Notes under the pieces: generated by a model
The model's input: the letters and a program-made list of their open reading frames with translations, nothing else
What the model was told of the DNA's origin: nothing
Databases searched by the model: none
Origin: Bacteroidales bacterium
GTDB taxonomy: Bacteria; Bacteroidota; Bacteroidia; Bacteroidales; P3
Direction: 5' to 3'
Length of the DNA: 45,007 nucleotides
NCBI GenBank assembly: GCA_017428115.1
Contig: JAFRRK010000050.1
Coordinates: 1 to 45,007, forward strand
In this document: one piece after another, positions 25,170 to 35,400 of the stretch
Layout of the letters: the number at the start of each line of letters is the position of its first letter
Numbering within the stretch: position 1 is the first letter of the stretch
Position numbers and translations under genes: made by a program

Positions 25170-25472
25170 TTATCTGCTTTTGCGCTCAGGGATGGGCTGG
25201 ATGTTGGTTTTAGCCACTTTGATGCGGGTGCCAGGGGCTATCTCCAGCACCGCCTGGGTGGCATCGGTGCTCACTATGGTGGCGTGCAAACCTCCGGCTG
25301 TCATGATGCGGTCGCCCTGTTTCAAACTGTCGCGATATTCGGCCTCTTTCTTGGCCTGCTGGCTTTGGGGGCGAATCATAAAAAAGTAGAATACAGCAAT
25401 CATGGCCACAAACATGATGGCGGTCTTCCAGCCGGTAGAGATGTCAAGTAGTATCATCTGAATGTCTGTCAA
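25170..25472 (-). CDS. yajC: Preprotein translocase subunit YajC
   Basis: 100 residues. One membrane helix (WKTAIMFVAMIAVFYFFMIR) is followed at once by the family signature RPQSQQAKK and a cytoplasmic domain with LKQGDRIMTAGGLHATI. YajC associates with SecDF and the Sec translocon. A second Met at residue 6 is a possible alternative start. Divergent from the first chrA gene with only 61 bp between starts, so the two promoters must be closely packed. Confidence 0.95.
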   Translation of the reverse strand: MTDIQMILLDISTGWKTAIMFVAMIAVFYFFMIRPQSQQAKKEAEYRDSLKQGDRIMTAGGLHATIVSTDATQAVLEIAPGTRIKVAKTNIQPIPERKSR

Positions 25473-25533
25473 TTTTAAATTATAAACAATAATTGAGGCT
25501 CTGTGCCGTTAATTTAACTAATGAATAACGCAA

Positions 25534-26097
25534 GTGATGGTAAAATATTGTGATCTTTTTTATTCTTTTCTCAAAATTGGTACTTTCACTCTCGGAGGGG
25601 GCTACGCCATGATACCCCTCATGGAGCAGGAGCTGGTGGACCGCCGGCAGTGGATGAGCCGCGAAGAGTTTCTCGACCAATTGGCTCTCTCTCAGTCTAT
25701 GCCGGGTGTGCTGGCTGTCAATATGGCCACAGGTTTGGGCTATCGTCTGCTCGGCCTGCGGGGGGCGCTCTCAGCGGTGGCGGGCAATATTGTTATGCCT
25801 ATTCTATTCATCCTTCTATTGGCCATGCTGTTCCGCCATTTTCGAGACATACCTGTTGTTGAGCATTTCTTTTTGGGAGTGCGCCCGGCGGTGGTGGCGC
25901 TCATTGCCGCACCAGTGTTCCGTCTGGCTAAGTCGGCCAATGTCACTTGGCGCACTTGTTGGATTCCCATCCTTTCCGCCCTGCTTATATGGCTGTTCGA
26001 TGTGAGTCCCATCATTATCATTCTGGCGGCCATCCTCCTCGGTTTCTCCTATGGTCGTGCCCAAGAGGCCATAAAGAATCGTAAAGCTAATGGCTAG
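25534..26097 (+). CDS. Chromate transporter, half-size CHR protein 1
   Basis: 187 residues containing a single CHR domain. The signature FLKIGTFTLGGGYAMIPLME (residues 12-31) is followed by ALSQSMPGVLAVNMATGLG and five or six membrane spans. Short-chain CHR proteins work as pairs of homologues with opposite topology. The second member follows immediately. The family is known for chromate export, but many members have no proven substrate. The stop lies 44 bp before the preferred start of the second gene and overlaps its longer alternative start by 8 bp. Confidence 0.9.
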   Translation: MMVKYCDLFYSFLKIGTFTLGGGYAMIPLMEQELVDRRQWMSREEFLDQLALSQSMPGVLAVNMATGLGYRLLGLRGALSAVAGNIVMPILFILLLAMLFRHFRDIPVVEHFFLGVRPAVVALIAAPVFRLAKSANVTWRTCWIPILSALLIWLFDVSPIIIILAAILLGFSYGRAQEAIKNRKANG

Positions 26098-26140
26098 CGG
26101 CTATGCCCTTTGGATACTATACTTTTGTAAACAATTGACC

Positions 26141-26713
26141 ATGGTTTTTTTACAACTTTTTTTGACTTTTCTCAAGATAGGGCTTTTCACTTTTGGCGGA
26201 GGCTACGCCATGATAGCTCTTATACAGAGCGAGGTGACGATAAACCACCACTGGCTTACACCACAAGAGTTTACCGACATACTGGCCGTAAGCCAGATGA
26301 CCCCGGGACCAGTAGGCATCAATACAGCCACTTACACCGGCTACACCGCCGTGCTAAATGCTGGCTACGACACTTGGCTGGCGGTGCTGGGAGCGTTGCT
26401 TGCCTCGTTGGCTGTCATCCTGTTGCCTATGGCGTTGATGGTGGTGGCAGTTATCTTCCTCAAGCGCATGCAGGGCAACAAGGATGTTGAGAATATCTTC
26501 CGTTACCTTCGTAAGGCTGTTGTGGGTCTGATAGCTGCCGCCGCCCTGCAGCTGTTGAGTGTCGACAGCTTTGGCCAGCCTGCCCTCACTATGCAATTTG
26601 TACTAAGTTTGGCCATCTTTGCCGCAGTGTTCGTCTTGTCTCTCCGCCGAGTCAGCCCCATTTTGCTAATACTTGGTGCCGGGGTGCTGGGTATTGTCGC
26701 CTACGCTTTTTAG
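26141..26713 (+). CDS. Chromate transporter, half-size CHR protein 2
   Basis: About 190 residues from ATG 26141, with signature FLKIGLFTFGGGYAMIALIQ and AVSQMTPGPVGINTATYTG, then membrane spans. The upstream in-frame ATG at 26090 overlaps the first chrA gene by 8 bp and adds 17 residues not seen in homologues. I prefer 26141, where only about 10 residues precede the first helix as in the partner. The two proteins probably form one heteromeric transporter. Confidence 0.88.
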   Translation: MVFLQLFLTFLKIGLFTFGGGYAMIALIQSEVTINHHWLTPQEFTDILAVSQMTPGPVGINTATYTGYTAVLNAGYDTWLAVLGALLASLAVILLPMALMVVAVIFLKRMQGNKDVENIFRYLRKAVVGLIAAAALQLLSVDSFGQPALTMQFVLSLAIFAAVFVLSLRRVSPILLILGAGVLGIVAYAF

Positions 26714-26914
26714 CATTGAGGCGTGACTATAGTCTTTACTACGTCATTTATTTGTTCGACGACCGCCTTGTTGCCGTCCTAGGGTCGGTAAGCGGGGGTG
26801 TAACGTATTGATATTGGTGGGAATATGTGTTTTATTGCAATGAATCGTAGGATGCGGTAGGATGCTGCAATGTGCGGTAGGGATATATGTGTGTTGGGCT
26901 GTGAAAGGTGGCGC

Positions 26915-28183
26915 CTATGGTTTGGTGGTGGGTGTGGTGGAGGCATTGGCGGCACGGCGTATGAGGGAGAGCTGGTGCCAAAAGTCGGGGAAGGATTTGC
27001 TGACTTGTTCGGGATCTTCGATTGTGAGGTTGGGAAAGATGAGGGTGAGCACGCCGAAGGCCATGGCTATGCGGTGGTCGCCATGGGTGTTGACAGGGGT
27101 GTGGGGGGTGAGGCGTGCTGGGGCTAGGCGCACTTCGGTGGCGGTCTGTGTGATGGTGGCTCCCATTTTTTCTAGTTCTTCTTTGAGTGCTTGGATGCGG
27201 TCGGACTCTTTGAGACGCAGGTTTTTGATGCCGCGCATACGTGCGCGTATGCCTAATGCGGCGCAGCTCACTAGGAGGGCGGGGAGGAGGTCGGGGCAGT
27301 CGATAAAGTTGTATTCGAAGGTGTCGGCGTGGCTGCCGGTGCCTACTATGGCTATGGAACGGGTGTTGGAACGGTAGGGCGCGCGCAGTTCTTGGGTGAC
27401 GACGCCTAGATGTGCGTAGAGTTCTTTGACCACACGGTCGCCTTGTACGGAATGGCTGTAGGTGAGGCCTTGCATGCGGATGCGTAGCCCCGGGACTAGG
27501 CAGGCTGCCGCATAGATGTAGGAGGCTGATGACCAGTCGGGCTCGATGTTGACTACCTGATGTCGGTGGATGGTGTTGGGAGGTAGGGTTTCGACACGGT
27601 AGACGCGTCTGTTGGGGCTGACGGTGTTTTTGATGCCTGCCTGAGTGAGGAGGGCGCAGGTCATCTCTATGTAGGGGCGCGAGGCGGCACGGTCGGTGAG
27701 GGTGAGGGTGAGCCCGTTGGGGAGGAGGCAGCCGATGAGCATCATGGCAGATACGTACTGGCTGCTTTCGTTAGGGTCGATTTCGGCCATGCGGAATTGG
27801 GGTGTGAAGCCTGTGATGTCGAGGGGCAGGTAGCCTTCGTTCTCGGTGCATACTATGGTGCAGCCCATGCTCCGCAGGCATTGGATGAGGGGAAGCATGG
27901 GGCGCTGTTTGAGGCGTTCGTCGCCTGAGAGGTGCCACTGCCCGGGTGTGATGGCAAGCAGGGCAAGCATGAATCGTGCCACGGTGCCGGCGTTGTGACA
28001 GTAGAAGAGGGTGGAGGTGCGGTGGCGCAGTTGCGTCAGCAGGGCGGCCATGAGCTGGGTGTCGTCGGCATCGGAGAGGTGGCGTAGCATGAAGGGCGAC
28101 CCCATGATGTGATTGAGCATTAACCAACGGTTGCTGAGGCTTTTGGAAGCAGGCAACTCGATATGGAGGTCGTTGGTATTCAT
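26915..28183 (-). CDS. aroA: 3-phosphoshikimate 1-carboxyvinyltransferase (EPSP synthase)
   Basis: 422 residues, full length. Sixth step of the shikimate pathway. Family motifs are LPASKSLSNRWLMLNH, NAGTVARFMLALLAI, SSQYVSAMMLIGCLLP, DWSSASYIYAAACLV, RMRGIKNLRLKESDRIQALK and DHRIAMAFGVLTL. The residues that bind shikimate-3-phosphate and PEP (K, S, R in the first motif; D in DW; D, R in DHR) are present. The ATG overlaps the stop of the sigma-54 activator by 4 bp. A 200-bp stretch after it has no gene. Confidence 0.96.
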   Translation of the reverse strand: MNTNDLHIELPASKSLSNRWLMLNHIMGSPFMLRHLSDADDTQLMAALLTQLRHRTSTLFYCHNAGTVARFMLALLAITPGQWHLSGDERLKQRPMLPLIQCLRSMGCTIVCTENEGYLPLDITGFTPQFRMAEIDPNESSQYVSAMMLIGCLLPNGLTLTLTDRAASRPYIEMTCALLTQAGIKNTVSPNRRVYRVETLPPNTIHRHQVVNIEPDWSSASYIYAAACLVPGLRIRMQGLTYSHSVQGDRVVKELYAHLGVVTQELRAPYRSNTRSIAIVGTGSHADTFEYNFIDCPDLLPALLVSCAALGIRARMRGIKNLRLKESDRIQALKEELEKMGATITQTATEVRLAPARLTPHTPVNTHGDHRIAMAFGVLTLIFPNLTIEDPEQVSKSFPDFWHQLSLIRRAANASTTPTTKP

Positions 28184-29436
28184 ATTTGGATGCCGTACTC
28201 TTTGATTTTGCGGTAGAGTGTACGCTCGGAGATGTGGAGGTCTTGTGCTGCCGCGCCTCGTTTGCCGCCATGGCGTTCGAGGGCCATGCGGATGGCGCGT
28301 TTTTCGCGTTCTTCCAGTGCGAGGGGTTCTTCTTCCACCACCTCAGAGTCTTGGAAGCTCTCTTCGGGCGGCGGCGGGGTGTCGGAGGGAAGCACATGCA
28401 GTTCGCCTGTGGGGGATGGTTTGTGTGTGTCGAGGTAGGTGTAGTTGTTCGCAGGGGTGTGTCTGGTGGGTGGTATGCCTTGGGCCAATTGGGTGACGGC
28501 TTGGCGTAGTTCGTTGATTTCGTTGCGCATTTCGCTTATCATTTGTCCCATGGAGAGTGCTTTGAGCAGCAGTTCGCGGTCGGAGATGGCGGTGGAGGTG
28601 CTTGAGGATGCTCCGTTGAAGAGGGTGGGCATTTTCTCTTCGGGTACGTAGTTGAGATAGTTTTGTAGTATGGGGAGTGTGATGGTGCGTTCTTTTTCCA
28701 CCACGGCTATCTGCTCGGTGACGTTTTTCAGCTCGCGGATGTTGCCGTACCAGGGGTAGTTCATAAGGTATTGGCGGGCTTCGTCGGTGAGGAAGATGGG
28801 GGGCATGTTGTATCTTTCGGCCACGTCGGACGAGAATTTGCGGAAGAGTAGGGGAATGTCGTCGCGGCGTTCGCGCAAGGGTGGTATGTAGATGGATATT
28901 TGCTGTAGGCGGTAGTAGAGGTCTTCGCGAAAACGTCCGTTGCGTATTGCTGCGACGAGGTCGACATTGGTGGCGGCGACTATGCGGACGTTGACTTTGG
29001 TGGTTGTGGAGGAGCCTACGGGGATGATTTCGCCATTTTCAAGCACTCGTAGGAGTTTGACTTGCATGGAGAGGGGTAGTTCGCCTATTTCGTCGAGAAA
29101 TATGGTGCCGCCATCGGCTTCTTCGAAGTAGCCTTTGCGGTTTTTTTCGGCACCGGTGAAGGCTCCTTTGACGTGTCCGAAGAGTTCGCTTTCAATGGTG
29201 CCTTCGGGGATGGCTCCGCAGTTGACGGAAACGAGGCCACGGCCTTGGCGCACGTGTTTGCGAAGGCTGTTTTCGTGGATGATGCGGCTGAAGACGTCCT
29301 TGCCTACGCCACTTTCGCCGGTGATGAGGATGCTGAGGTCGGTGGGAGCTACTTGTATGGCTTTGTTGAGGGCTAGAAGCAGTTTGGGGTCGTTGCCTAT
29401 GATGCCGTATCGGAGTTTGAGGGTTTGGAGGTCCAT
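28180..29436 (-). CDS. Sigma-54-dependent transcriptional activator without receiver domain
   Basis: 418 residues. It begins directly with the AAA+ domain: Walker A GESGVGKD (40-47), GHVKGAFTGAEKNR with the sigma-54 contact GAFTGA (91-96), Walker B GGTIFLDEIGEL (109-120) and RFREDLYYRL. A 100-residue proline/serine/glutamate-rich linker follows. The C-terminal Fis-type helix-turn-helix is EREKRAIRMALERHGGKRGA, then ISERTLYRKIKEYGI. Without a receiver or sensor domain its activity must be set by its amount, by the linker or by a partner. Co-transcribed between dnaG and aroA. I found no -24/-12 promoter to name a target. Confidence 0.92.
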   Translation of the reverse strand: MDLQTLKLRYGIIGNDPKLLLALNKAIQVAPTDLSILITGESGVGKDVFSRIIHENSLRKHVRQGRGLVSVNCGAIPEGTIESELFGHVKGAFTGAEKNRKGYFEEADGGTIFLDEIGELPLSMQVKLLRVLENGEIIPVGSSTTTKVNVRIVAATNVDLVAAIRNGRFREDLYYRLQQISIYIPPLRERRDDIPLLFRKFSSDVAERYNMPPIFLTDEARQYLMNYPWYGNIRELKNVTEQIAVVEKERTITLPILQNYLNYVPEEKMPTLFNGASSSTSTAISDRELLLKALSMGQMISEMRNEINELRQAVTQLAQGIPPTRHTPANNYTYLDTHKPSPTGELHVLPSDTPPPPEESFQDSEVVEEEPLALEEREKRAIRMALERHGGKRGAAAQDLHISERTLYRKIKEYGIQI

Positions 29437-29480
29437 GGTGAATGATTGTTGTGGGGGTTGTATGGTGGTGTGGGGTATGG

Positions 29481-31535
29481 CTAGACGATGACGCGGTGAA
29501 GTGGTTTGCAGACGGCTTGGCGCAGGGTGACCAGATGTTGGTGTTCGGCGATAAGGCGGTCGGTCTCGTCATCGTCTTTGCAATTGCGCAGTTTGTATTT
29601 GAGGTTTTCGATTTTCTTGTCGATGGCTTTTTGTTTGAGTGTGAGGATGGATTCTTCAACGTCTTTGTACAGGCGGCTTTCGATAGAGGGTACGGAGATG
29701 TGTTTCCGCATTAGCCAGTTGTCGCTGATGGTATAGGGGTTGACCATGAGCATGAGAGCCTTGTTGCGGATGAGTGTGTCGCTGAGGGTGGCAAAGAAAT
29801 TGGCATCGGGCAGGGGCTGTTGTTCGACGACGGCTTGACGGTAGAAGTCGAAGATTTGTTGGTAGAGCTTGTTGTCGAACTGAATTTCGTTTTCGATGAT
29901 TTCATCGACTATGATGTTGGCAATGGGTATGCTGGTGGTGAAGGTTTTGCCCGCTTCGTCGACCATTTCTTCGGGCAGTTCTTTGCTACCGTAGTTCAGC
30001 AGCAGTTGGATGATGTGTTCTTCTTGGTATTCGGCTGGGTGTTCTTCGGCAAGGATTTGCTCGGGGGCACGATGGGAGGTGCTTTGGCGCATCAGCTCGT
30101 AGTCGGAGGGGTCGGGTTCGAGGGGAGGGGGGGCTCCGGGCTGTGGGTTGGCAGTGGTTGGCAGTGGATTGGGGGCGCTGTTGGCGGCTTGGCTTTGCTG
30201 GCGTGCTTCCTCTTTGCGCGATTTGATGATGTTGAGGTTGATGGTCTTGCCGAGCTCGTTAAGCAGTACCTGCTCGGACATGCGGAGCCGCGAGGCGGTT
30301 TGGATGATGTATTCTTGCCGTTCGATGGGGTCGGGGACTAGGGCAATGGTGTTTATTATCTCTTTTAATACTTCGGATTTGCGTATGGGGTCGGTCTGTA
30401 CGTCTTCGAGCAGTACGCGGGTTTTGAATGCTACGAAGTTTTCTTCGTGGGTGCTGAGGTATTCTTGTAGCTGTGTGGAGCCGTATTTTTGGGCATAGCT
30501 GTCGGGGTCTTCGCCATCGGGGAATAGGACTACACGGACGTGCATGCTTTCTTCGAATAGGAGGTTGACGGCGCGCAGGGCAGCCTTGATGCCCGCCTTG
30601 TCGCCATCGTAGAGGACGGTGACGTTGGGTGTGAATCGCTTGATGAGGCGTATTTGTTCGGTGGTGAGGGATGTGCCACAGGAGGCTACTGTGTTGCAGA
30701 CCCCCGACTGATGCATGGAGACGACATCGACATTCCCTTCTACAAGGTAGCATTTGTTTTCTTTGCTGATGGCGTTGCGGGCTTGGAAGATGCCATAGAG
30801 GGTGTGGCTCTTGTCGTATATCTCTGAGTCGGGCGAGTTGACGTATTTGGCAGCTTGCTTTTCACTGGAGAGGACGCGTCCGCTGAAGCCTAGCACGCGC
30901 CCTGAAATGCTGTAGATGGGGAACATGACACGGCCACGAAAACGGTCGTAGTATTTGCCTTCTTCTTTGAAGATGGTGAGGCCGCTTTTTTCGAGTACTT
31001 CGTTGGAGTAGCCGTTGCTGCGGGCATGGTCGGTGAAGTTGCGCCACTCGTCGAGGCAGTAGCCGAGGCCGAAGGTGCGAATGATGTCGTCGCTGAGTCC
31101 TCGTTGATGGAAGTAGCTGAGGCCTACGGCACGCCCCAGCTCATTGTTGTAGAGTAGGTCGGCAAAATATTTTTGGGCAAATTCGCTCACATGGAAGAGT
31201 GCGTCGCGTTCGGTTTGGCGCTCTTTCTGTTCTTCGGTTTGGCGCTCCTCTTCAATTTCGATATTGTATTTGTTGGCCAGATAGCGCAGGGCTTCGGGGT
31301 AGGTGTAGTGTTCGTGGTCCATGATGAAGCCCACGGCATTGCCTGATTTGCCACAGCCAAAGCATTTGTAGATGCCTTTTGAGGGGGAGACGTAGAAGGA
31401 GGGTGTCTTCTCATTGTGGAATGGACAGCAGCCGATGTGGTTGGCTCCTCGTTTTTTGAGTGAGACAAATTCTCCTATTACCTCCTCGATTTGAGTGGCA
31501 TCCATGATGCGTTGTATGGTTTCGCGGCTTATCAT
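29481..31535 (-). CDS. dnaG: DNA primase
   Basis: About 684 residues from ATG 31535. CHC2 zinc finger: C37, H40, C58, C61 (CCPFHNEKTPSF, KCFGCGKSGNAV). TOPRIM core: LVEGNVDVVSMHQSG and VTVLYDGDKAGIKAAL. In the first of these, Asn replaces the usual Tyr in EGYMD. The C-terminal helicase-binding part is long and charged. The upstream in-frame TTG at 31547 lies inside the promoter -7 box, so ATG 31535, which also fits the family N-terminus (ISRETIQRIMDAT), is the better start. Primes DNA replication. First gene of a unit with the sigma-54 activator and aroA. Confidence 0.95.
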   Translation of the reverse strand: MISRETIQRIMDATQIEEVIGEFVSLKKRGANHIGCCPFHNEKTPSFYVSPSKGIYKCFGCGKSGNAVGFIMDHEHYTYPEALRYLANKYNIEIEEERQTEEQKERQTERDALFHVSEFAQKYFADLLYNNELGRAVGLSYFHQRGLSDDIIRTFGLGYCLDEWRNFTDHARSNGYSNEVLEKSGLTIFKEEGKYYDRFRGRVMFPIYSISGRVLGFSGRVLSSEKQAAKYVNSPDSEIYDKSHTLYGIFQARNAISKENKCYLVEGNVDVVSMHQSGVCNTVASCGTSLTTEQIRLIKRFTPNVTVLYDGDKAGIKAALRAVNLLFEESMHVRVVLFPDGEDPDSYAQKYGSTQLQEYLSTHEENFVAFKTRVLLEDVQTDPIRKSEVLKEIINTIALVPDPIERQEYIIQTASRLRMSEQVLLNELGKTINLNIIKSRKEEARQQSQAANSAPNPLPTTANPQPGAPPPLEPDPSDYELMRQSTSHRAPEQILAEEHPAEYQEEHIIQLLLNYGSKELPEEMVDEAGKTFTTSIPIANIIVDEIIENEIQFDNKLYQQIFDFYRQAVVEQQPLPDANFFATLSDTLIRNKALMLMVNPYTISDNWLMRKHISVPSIESRLYKDVEESILTLKQKAIDKKIENLKYKLRNCKDDDETDRLIAEHQHLVTLRQAVCKPLHRVIV

Positions 31536-31544
31536 TTCGGATTG

Positions 31545-31552
31545 CAAAAGTA
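31545..31552 (-). promoter_or_regulatory. -7 box of the dnaG promoter
   Basis: TACTTTTG is identical to the ffs box. By the ffs offset the transcript should start near 31539, only 4 nt before the dnaG ATG. The -33 region, which coincides with the terminator hairpin of the previous operon, has no good TTTG. Confidence 0.5.
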
Positions 31553-31581
31553 CAAAAAAAAACTGACATTTTGTCAGTTTT
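31553..31581 (-). terminator. Intrinsic terminator of the surface-protein/Usp operon
   Basis: A perfect 10-bp stem, AAAACTGACA with TGTCAGTTTT around a 3-nt loop (31559-31581), leads into a run of more than eight U on the minus strand. The U-run abuts the dnaG -7 box. Confidence 0.85.
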
Positions 31582-31642
31582 GAAGTGAAATAATGTTATG
31601 CGTTTCTAAGGAGTTGATACTGTGTTGAGGATATCGGGTGCG

Positions 31643-32473
31643 TTAGTCGCAGAGGACATAGATGTCGTTGCGTGGATTGATGAAGAGTATGGGCAGCCTG
31701 TGAGGATTGCGTATGATGCGTTGTTCCTGGGTGCCGGCAAACCATTCGAGGATGTCGAGGTCGCGAGTGTCGGTGGTGACTGAGATGAGCATTCCGCAAC
31801 CAATGCGGGCAGCAGTGTCGCATATTTGTGTCTCGGGAAATAAGGCTCGCCCCGTGACGCTCTGTTGGTCGTAGGTGACACCAAGTCCTTTGAAAAATTT
31901 GTTCATGAAGAGGATGTTGTTGTGCCATTTGGCACGCAGGCCATCGTCGCTGTAGTCGTAGTGGAGCACGGTGAGGCGGCTGTGGTTGAAACGGCTGAAA
32001 TAGCTGGCCCAGATGAGTTTTTCTTTGCTCTCTTTGCGGAAGTCGATGCCGTAGCCGATATGGCTGTATACCGAGGGGTTTTCGAGGGGACTCTGCACGG
32101 TAAGGTAGGCTATCTTGCAGCCGCCAAAGAGGCGAAGCACTTGTCGTGGATGTGTGGGAGAGCCCCGGCGGATGGATGGGTTGACTCCTGCCACAGCAAT
32201 CACCCCGTTGAGCATAGTGGGAAGGGCATTGATTATTTCACGGGTGTCGCCTTTTAGTGCTACATGGGCAGGGTGGATGTTGGGATGTGCGGCTTCTATT
32301 TGCAGTAGGGTAGGGGTGGCTTGGTCGACGGTGGGGTTGTGGTGGCGGGGGTCTTCGACATAGAGAAGGATGAGCCCTTTGTTGAGCATTTGGGCAAGAA
32401 AGGCGGCATGGCTCACTACGGTGTGGGTCATGCTGAGGTCGGCGAGATAGGCAATGACAAATTGGTCTTTCAT
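31643..32473 (-). CDS. Tandem universal-stress-protein-like protein
   Basis: 276 residues, two Usp-like halves. The first starts FVIAYLADLSMTHTVVSHAA and continues KGLILLYVED. The second runs EKLIWASYFSRFNHSRLTVL to GTQEQRIIRNPHRLPILFIN, which resembles the GxxxQ-(x9)-P loop of nucleotide-binding Usp proteins but lacks a full GxxGx9G(S/T) motif. It probably acts in the cytoplasm, with weak or no ATP binding. No signal peptide. The start is 3 bp after the stop of the giant surface protein, so it is co-transcribed with two exported proteins, an unexpected pairing. Confidence 0.8.
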   Translation of the reverse strand: MKDQFVIAYLADLSMTHTVVSHAAFLAQMLNKGLILLYVEDPRHHNPTVDQATPTLLQIEAAHPNIHPAHVALKGDTREIINALPTMLNGVIAVAGVNPSIRRGSPTHPRQVLRLFGGCKIAYLTVQSPLENPSVYSHIGYGIDFRKESKEKLIWASYFSRFNHSRLTVLHYDYSDDGLRAKWHNNILFMNKFFKGLGVTYDQQSVTGRALFPETQICDTAARIGCGMLISVTTDTRDLDILEWFAGTQEQRIIRNPHRLPILFINPRNDIYVLCD

Positions 32474-32476
32474 CTG

Positions 32477-35400
32477 CTATCGTATAAGTGTGATGTCGCC
32501 TTTAAGGAGGTTTTCTTGACCTGCCTCGCATTTGACGTGGCAAGTGAAGGTGTAGACCCCTGGGAGACAGGGATTGCCGTTGTAGCGGCCATCCCAGCAT
32601 TCGTGGATGTCGTGCGTTTCAAATACTTTTTCGCCCCAGCGTGTGTAGATGGCAATATAGAAGTCGAGTACGAAGTTGCCTCGAAAACAGAGGCGGTCGT
32701 TGAAACCGTCGTTGTTTGGTGAGAAGGCGTTGGGGATAAAGATATTGGGTCGTCCACAATTGACATCAGTGCAGTGTATCATAATGCTGCCCTGCCAGGT
32801 GCAGTTGAGGCTGTCGGTGACTGTGACGGTGTAGAGGGTGAAGGTGTCGACGGGAGTGGCAATGGGGTTGGGGCTGTTGGGATGGTCGAGGGTGAAGGCT
32901 TCGCTCCATTGGTAGGTGGCACCTGGAATCTGTGTGACGTGGAGCCCTACGCTTTCGGTGAGGAAGAGGATTGAGTCGTCGGCCCAAACGCTCATGTGGT
33001 TGAGTGTGGTGTCACGGATAATGGTCTGCGTCACTTCGTAGGGGCATCCTGCGGTGTCGGCAAAATGAATTGTGTAAGTACCCTCGCAGAGGTCGTTGAG
33101 AAGGGTGTCGCCAACGTGTGTGTCAGGAAGGCCATAGCTGAGGGATATCCATCCGTCGCACTCGTCGCCGCAGAGCACTGGTTTTGAGTCGATGGTGTAT
33201 TGGAGTGTGGGCGGATCTGTGATGGTGAAGGTGCGTTGTACGGAACAGCCGTGGCTGACGACTGTGAGTGTGTGTGTGCGTCCGTCGGCACTGAGCCCTG
33301 TGAGGATGGAATCGCCAGCAACACCGTCCCAATAGTATATGGCTGAATCGGCTGCCAAGGATGAGATGACGGCAATGGCACGAGCGTCGTTGCCGCCCGG
33401 GCAGGTGGGGGAGAGGATGATGAGGGTGTCAAGGAGGTTGAGGTAGGTGACGGTGAAGGTGTCTATCTCTTGGCAATTATCTTCGTTGGTGATTTGCAGG
33501 ATGTAGTTGCCGGTTTGGGTGACATAGGGATTGGAGATGGTGCTGTCTGACACATCGCCTTCAAGCCATAGGTAGGTGCAGCCGATTATGGGTCGGGGAC
33601 CTATTTGGATGGGGTCGTTGGTGCAGGAGGTGATGGCATGGTAGTGGTCGCCTTCGTCGCTGAGCACCCACACGGGTATCTCTGTGGTGTCTGAGGTTCG
33701 GCAGCCATTGGCGAGGAAGGCAATGAGTTGCACTGTGTAATGGCCTGCTTCGGTGAAGGTGTGTTGCGGGTCGCGAAGTGTGGAGGTTGTGCCGTCGCCA
33801 AAATCCCAGTGGAAGGAGTCGCCTCGGCTGGTGTTGGAAAAATTGACGGTATATGGTGGCTGACAACCTACAGGTGGTGTGATGCATTCTGCCACAGCAA
33901 AGTCGTTGTGGATGTTGAGGCGGAAGAGTGCATTGTTGCAGTTGTTGCTGAGGTTATGTCGCGACCATGCTCCATCGGTTGTTGGAAAGCCGTCGTTGTG
34001 ATAGCAGCTGGCGCAGACGCTTTGGTAGAGGGTAGACATCTTGTCGAACCTGCTGGTGCCGCCGTCCACATGGTCATAGCCTCCACTGGAGCTGGTGACC
34101 CCGTGGACTTCGCCAAAAAAGGTGGCATAATCAAGGTTCGAGGCTTGCTCGTCAATGGCCATGATGTAGAAATCCATTCCATCGGTGGTGTCCTGTATGG
34201 CATCGGTCGTTGTTTCCATGCCGGTGGTTCCCCCTTCGTTCCACCGGATGCTGTAGCCATTGACAAAGTCGCGTCCCCATCCTGCTGCATATACCCGGTC
34301 GCACAGGTCGGCGGCAAATGCCGTTGGGGAGAGGTTGGGCTCGCTATTGGGAGTTCCAAATACGGTCGACCATTCCAGTCCGCTAAGGTCTGGAAGCATA
34401 CGTGCGAGGAGCATTCCGCTACCGGGTACGTTGTAGTTGGCATTGTATATCATGGTGCTGCCCGTGGCTTTTGTCTGTCCGTAGACGAAAACATCGTTAT
34501 TTCTGCCACAGCGCACAAAATAAAGCTGGTCGTACTCTGAAGAACCATAATAGGTGCAGGAGATGATTTCGTCTCCGGCATAAGATATCTTTGCCACAAA
34601 TCCATCGGCACTACCGCCCCCGTAGGTACGCTGTAAGGCCCCTTCGGTGGTGGGGAAAAACTGTGACGAGGTGCCGCCGCATACCAAGAGATTGTAGCTG
34701 GTGTCGACATCGATGGAATAGACAGCAGTGGGCTCGAGTCCGCCAAGATAGGTAGACCATATCATGTTGCGCAGGTTGTAGTCGAGCTTAAACACCACAC
34801 CGTTCTGTATGGCGCCACCGTTGGGTTGCACACTGTTTGGGGTGGTGGGGAAATCGAGCGAATGGCTAGTGCTGCCCACGTATACGTTGTTGTTGTCGTC
34901 GGTGATAAGCTCGCCACGGGCACCATCGCCATAATTATAGTACAGCGAGTCGTTGCCATCCATGATGACATTGTTGCGGCGGTTGAACGACGCGTGGTAG
35001 TTGAGCCCGTCGTTTTGTGTCCCTCCCACATAGGTGGATGCCTTTAGTTGTGTCCCATCGCTGCTAAAACGGCATACAAATATGTCGCTTCCATGTTGGA
35101 AATTGATGGCTGTTGTGCCCTCAAACTGAAGCTCTGTTCCACCGTTGAAGGTGGTGTCGAACGCATTTGGCGTGACTGGAAAGTCGCTGGAGCCTGTGGT
35201 GCCGAAGATGACCAACTCGTCGAGTGTGTTCACATACATGCTATGAGGCATATCGGCAAGGTTTCCGCCAATATATGTTGCAAAATGGCGTACACTGCCC
35301 GAGCTATCGAACTTGAAGATGCCCACGTCGGCATTTCCGTTGAATGTTCCGTCATAGGCTCCCACCGATACGGGATAGCCTATGCCGAATACGATGCCTG

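Noticed and set aside
26714-26914. Regulatory RNA or gene between chrA and aroA
   Set aside because: Only partial repeats of GTGCGGTAGG were seen, with no hairpin, promoter or ORF.
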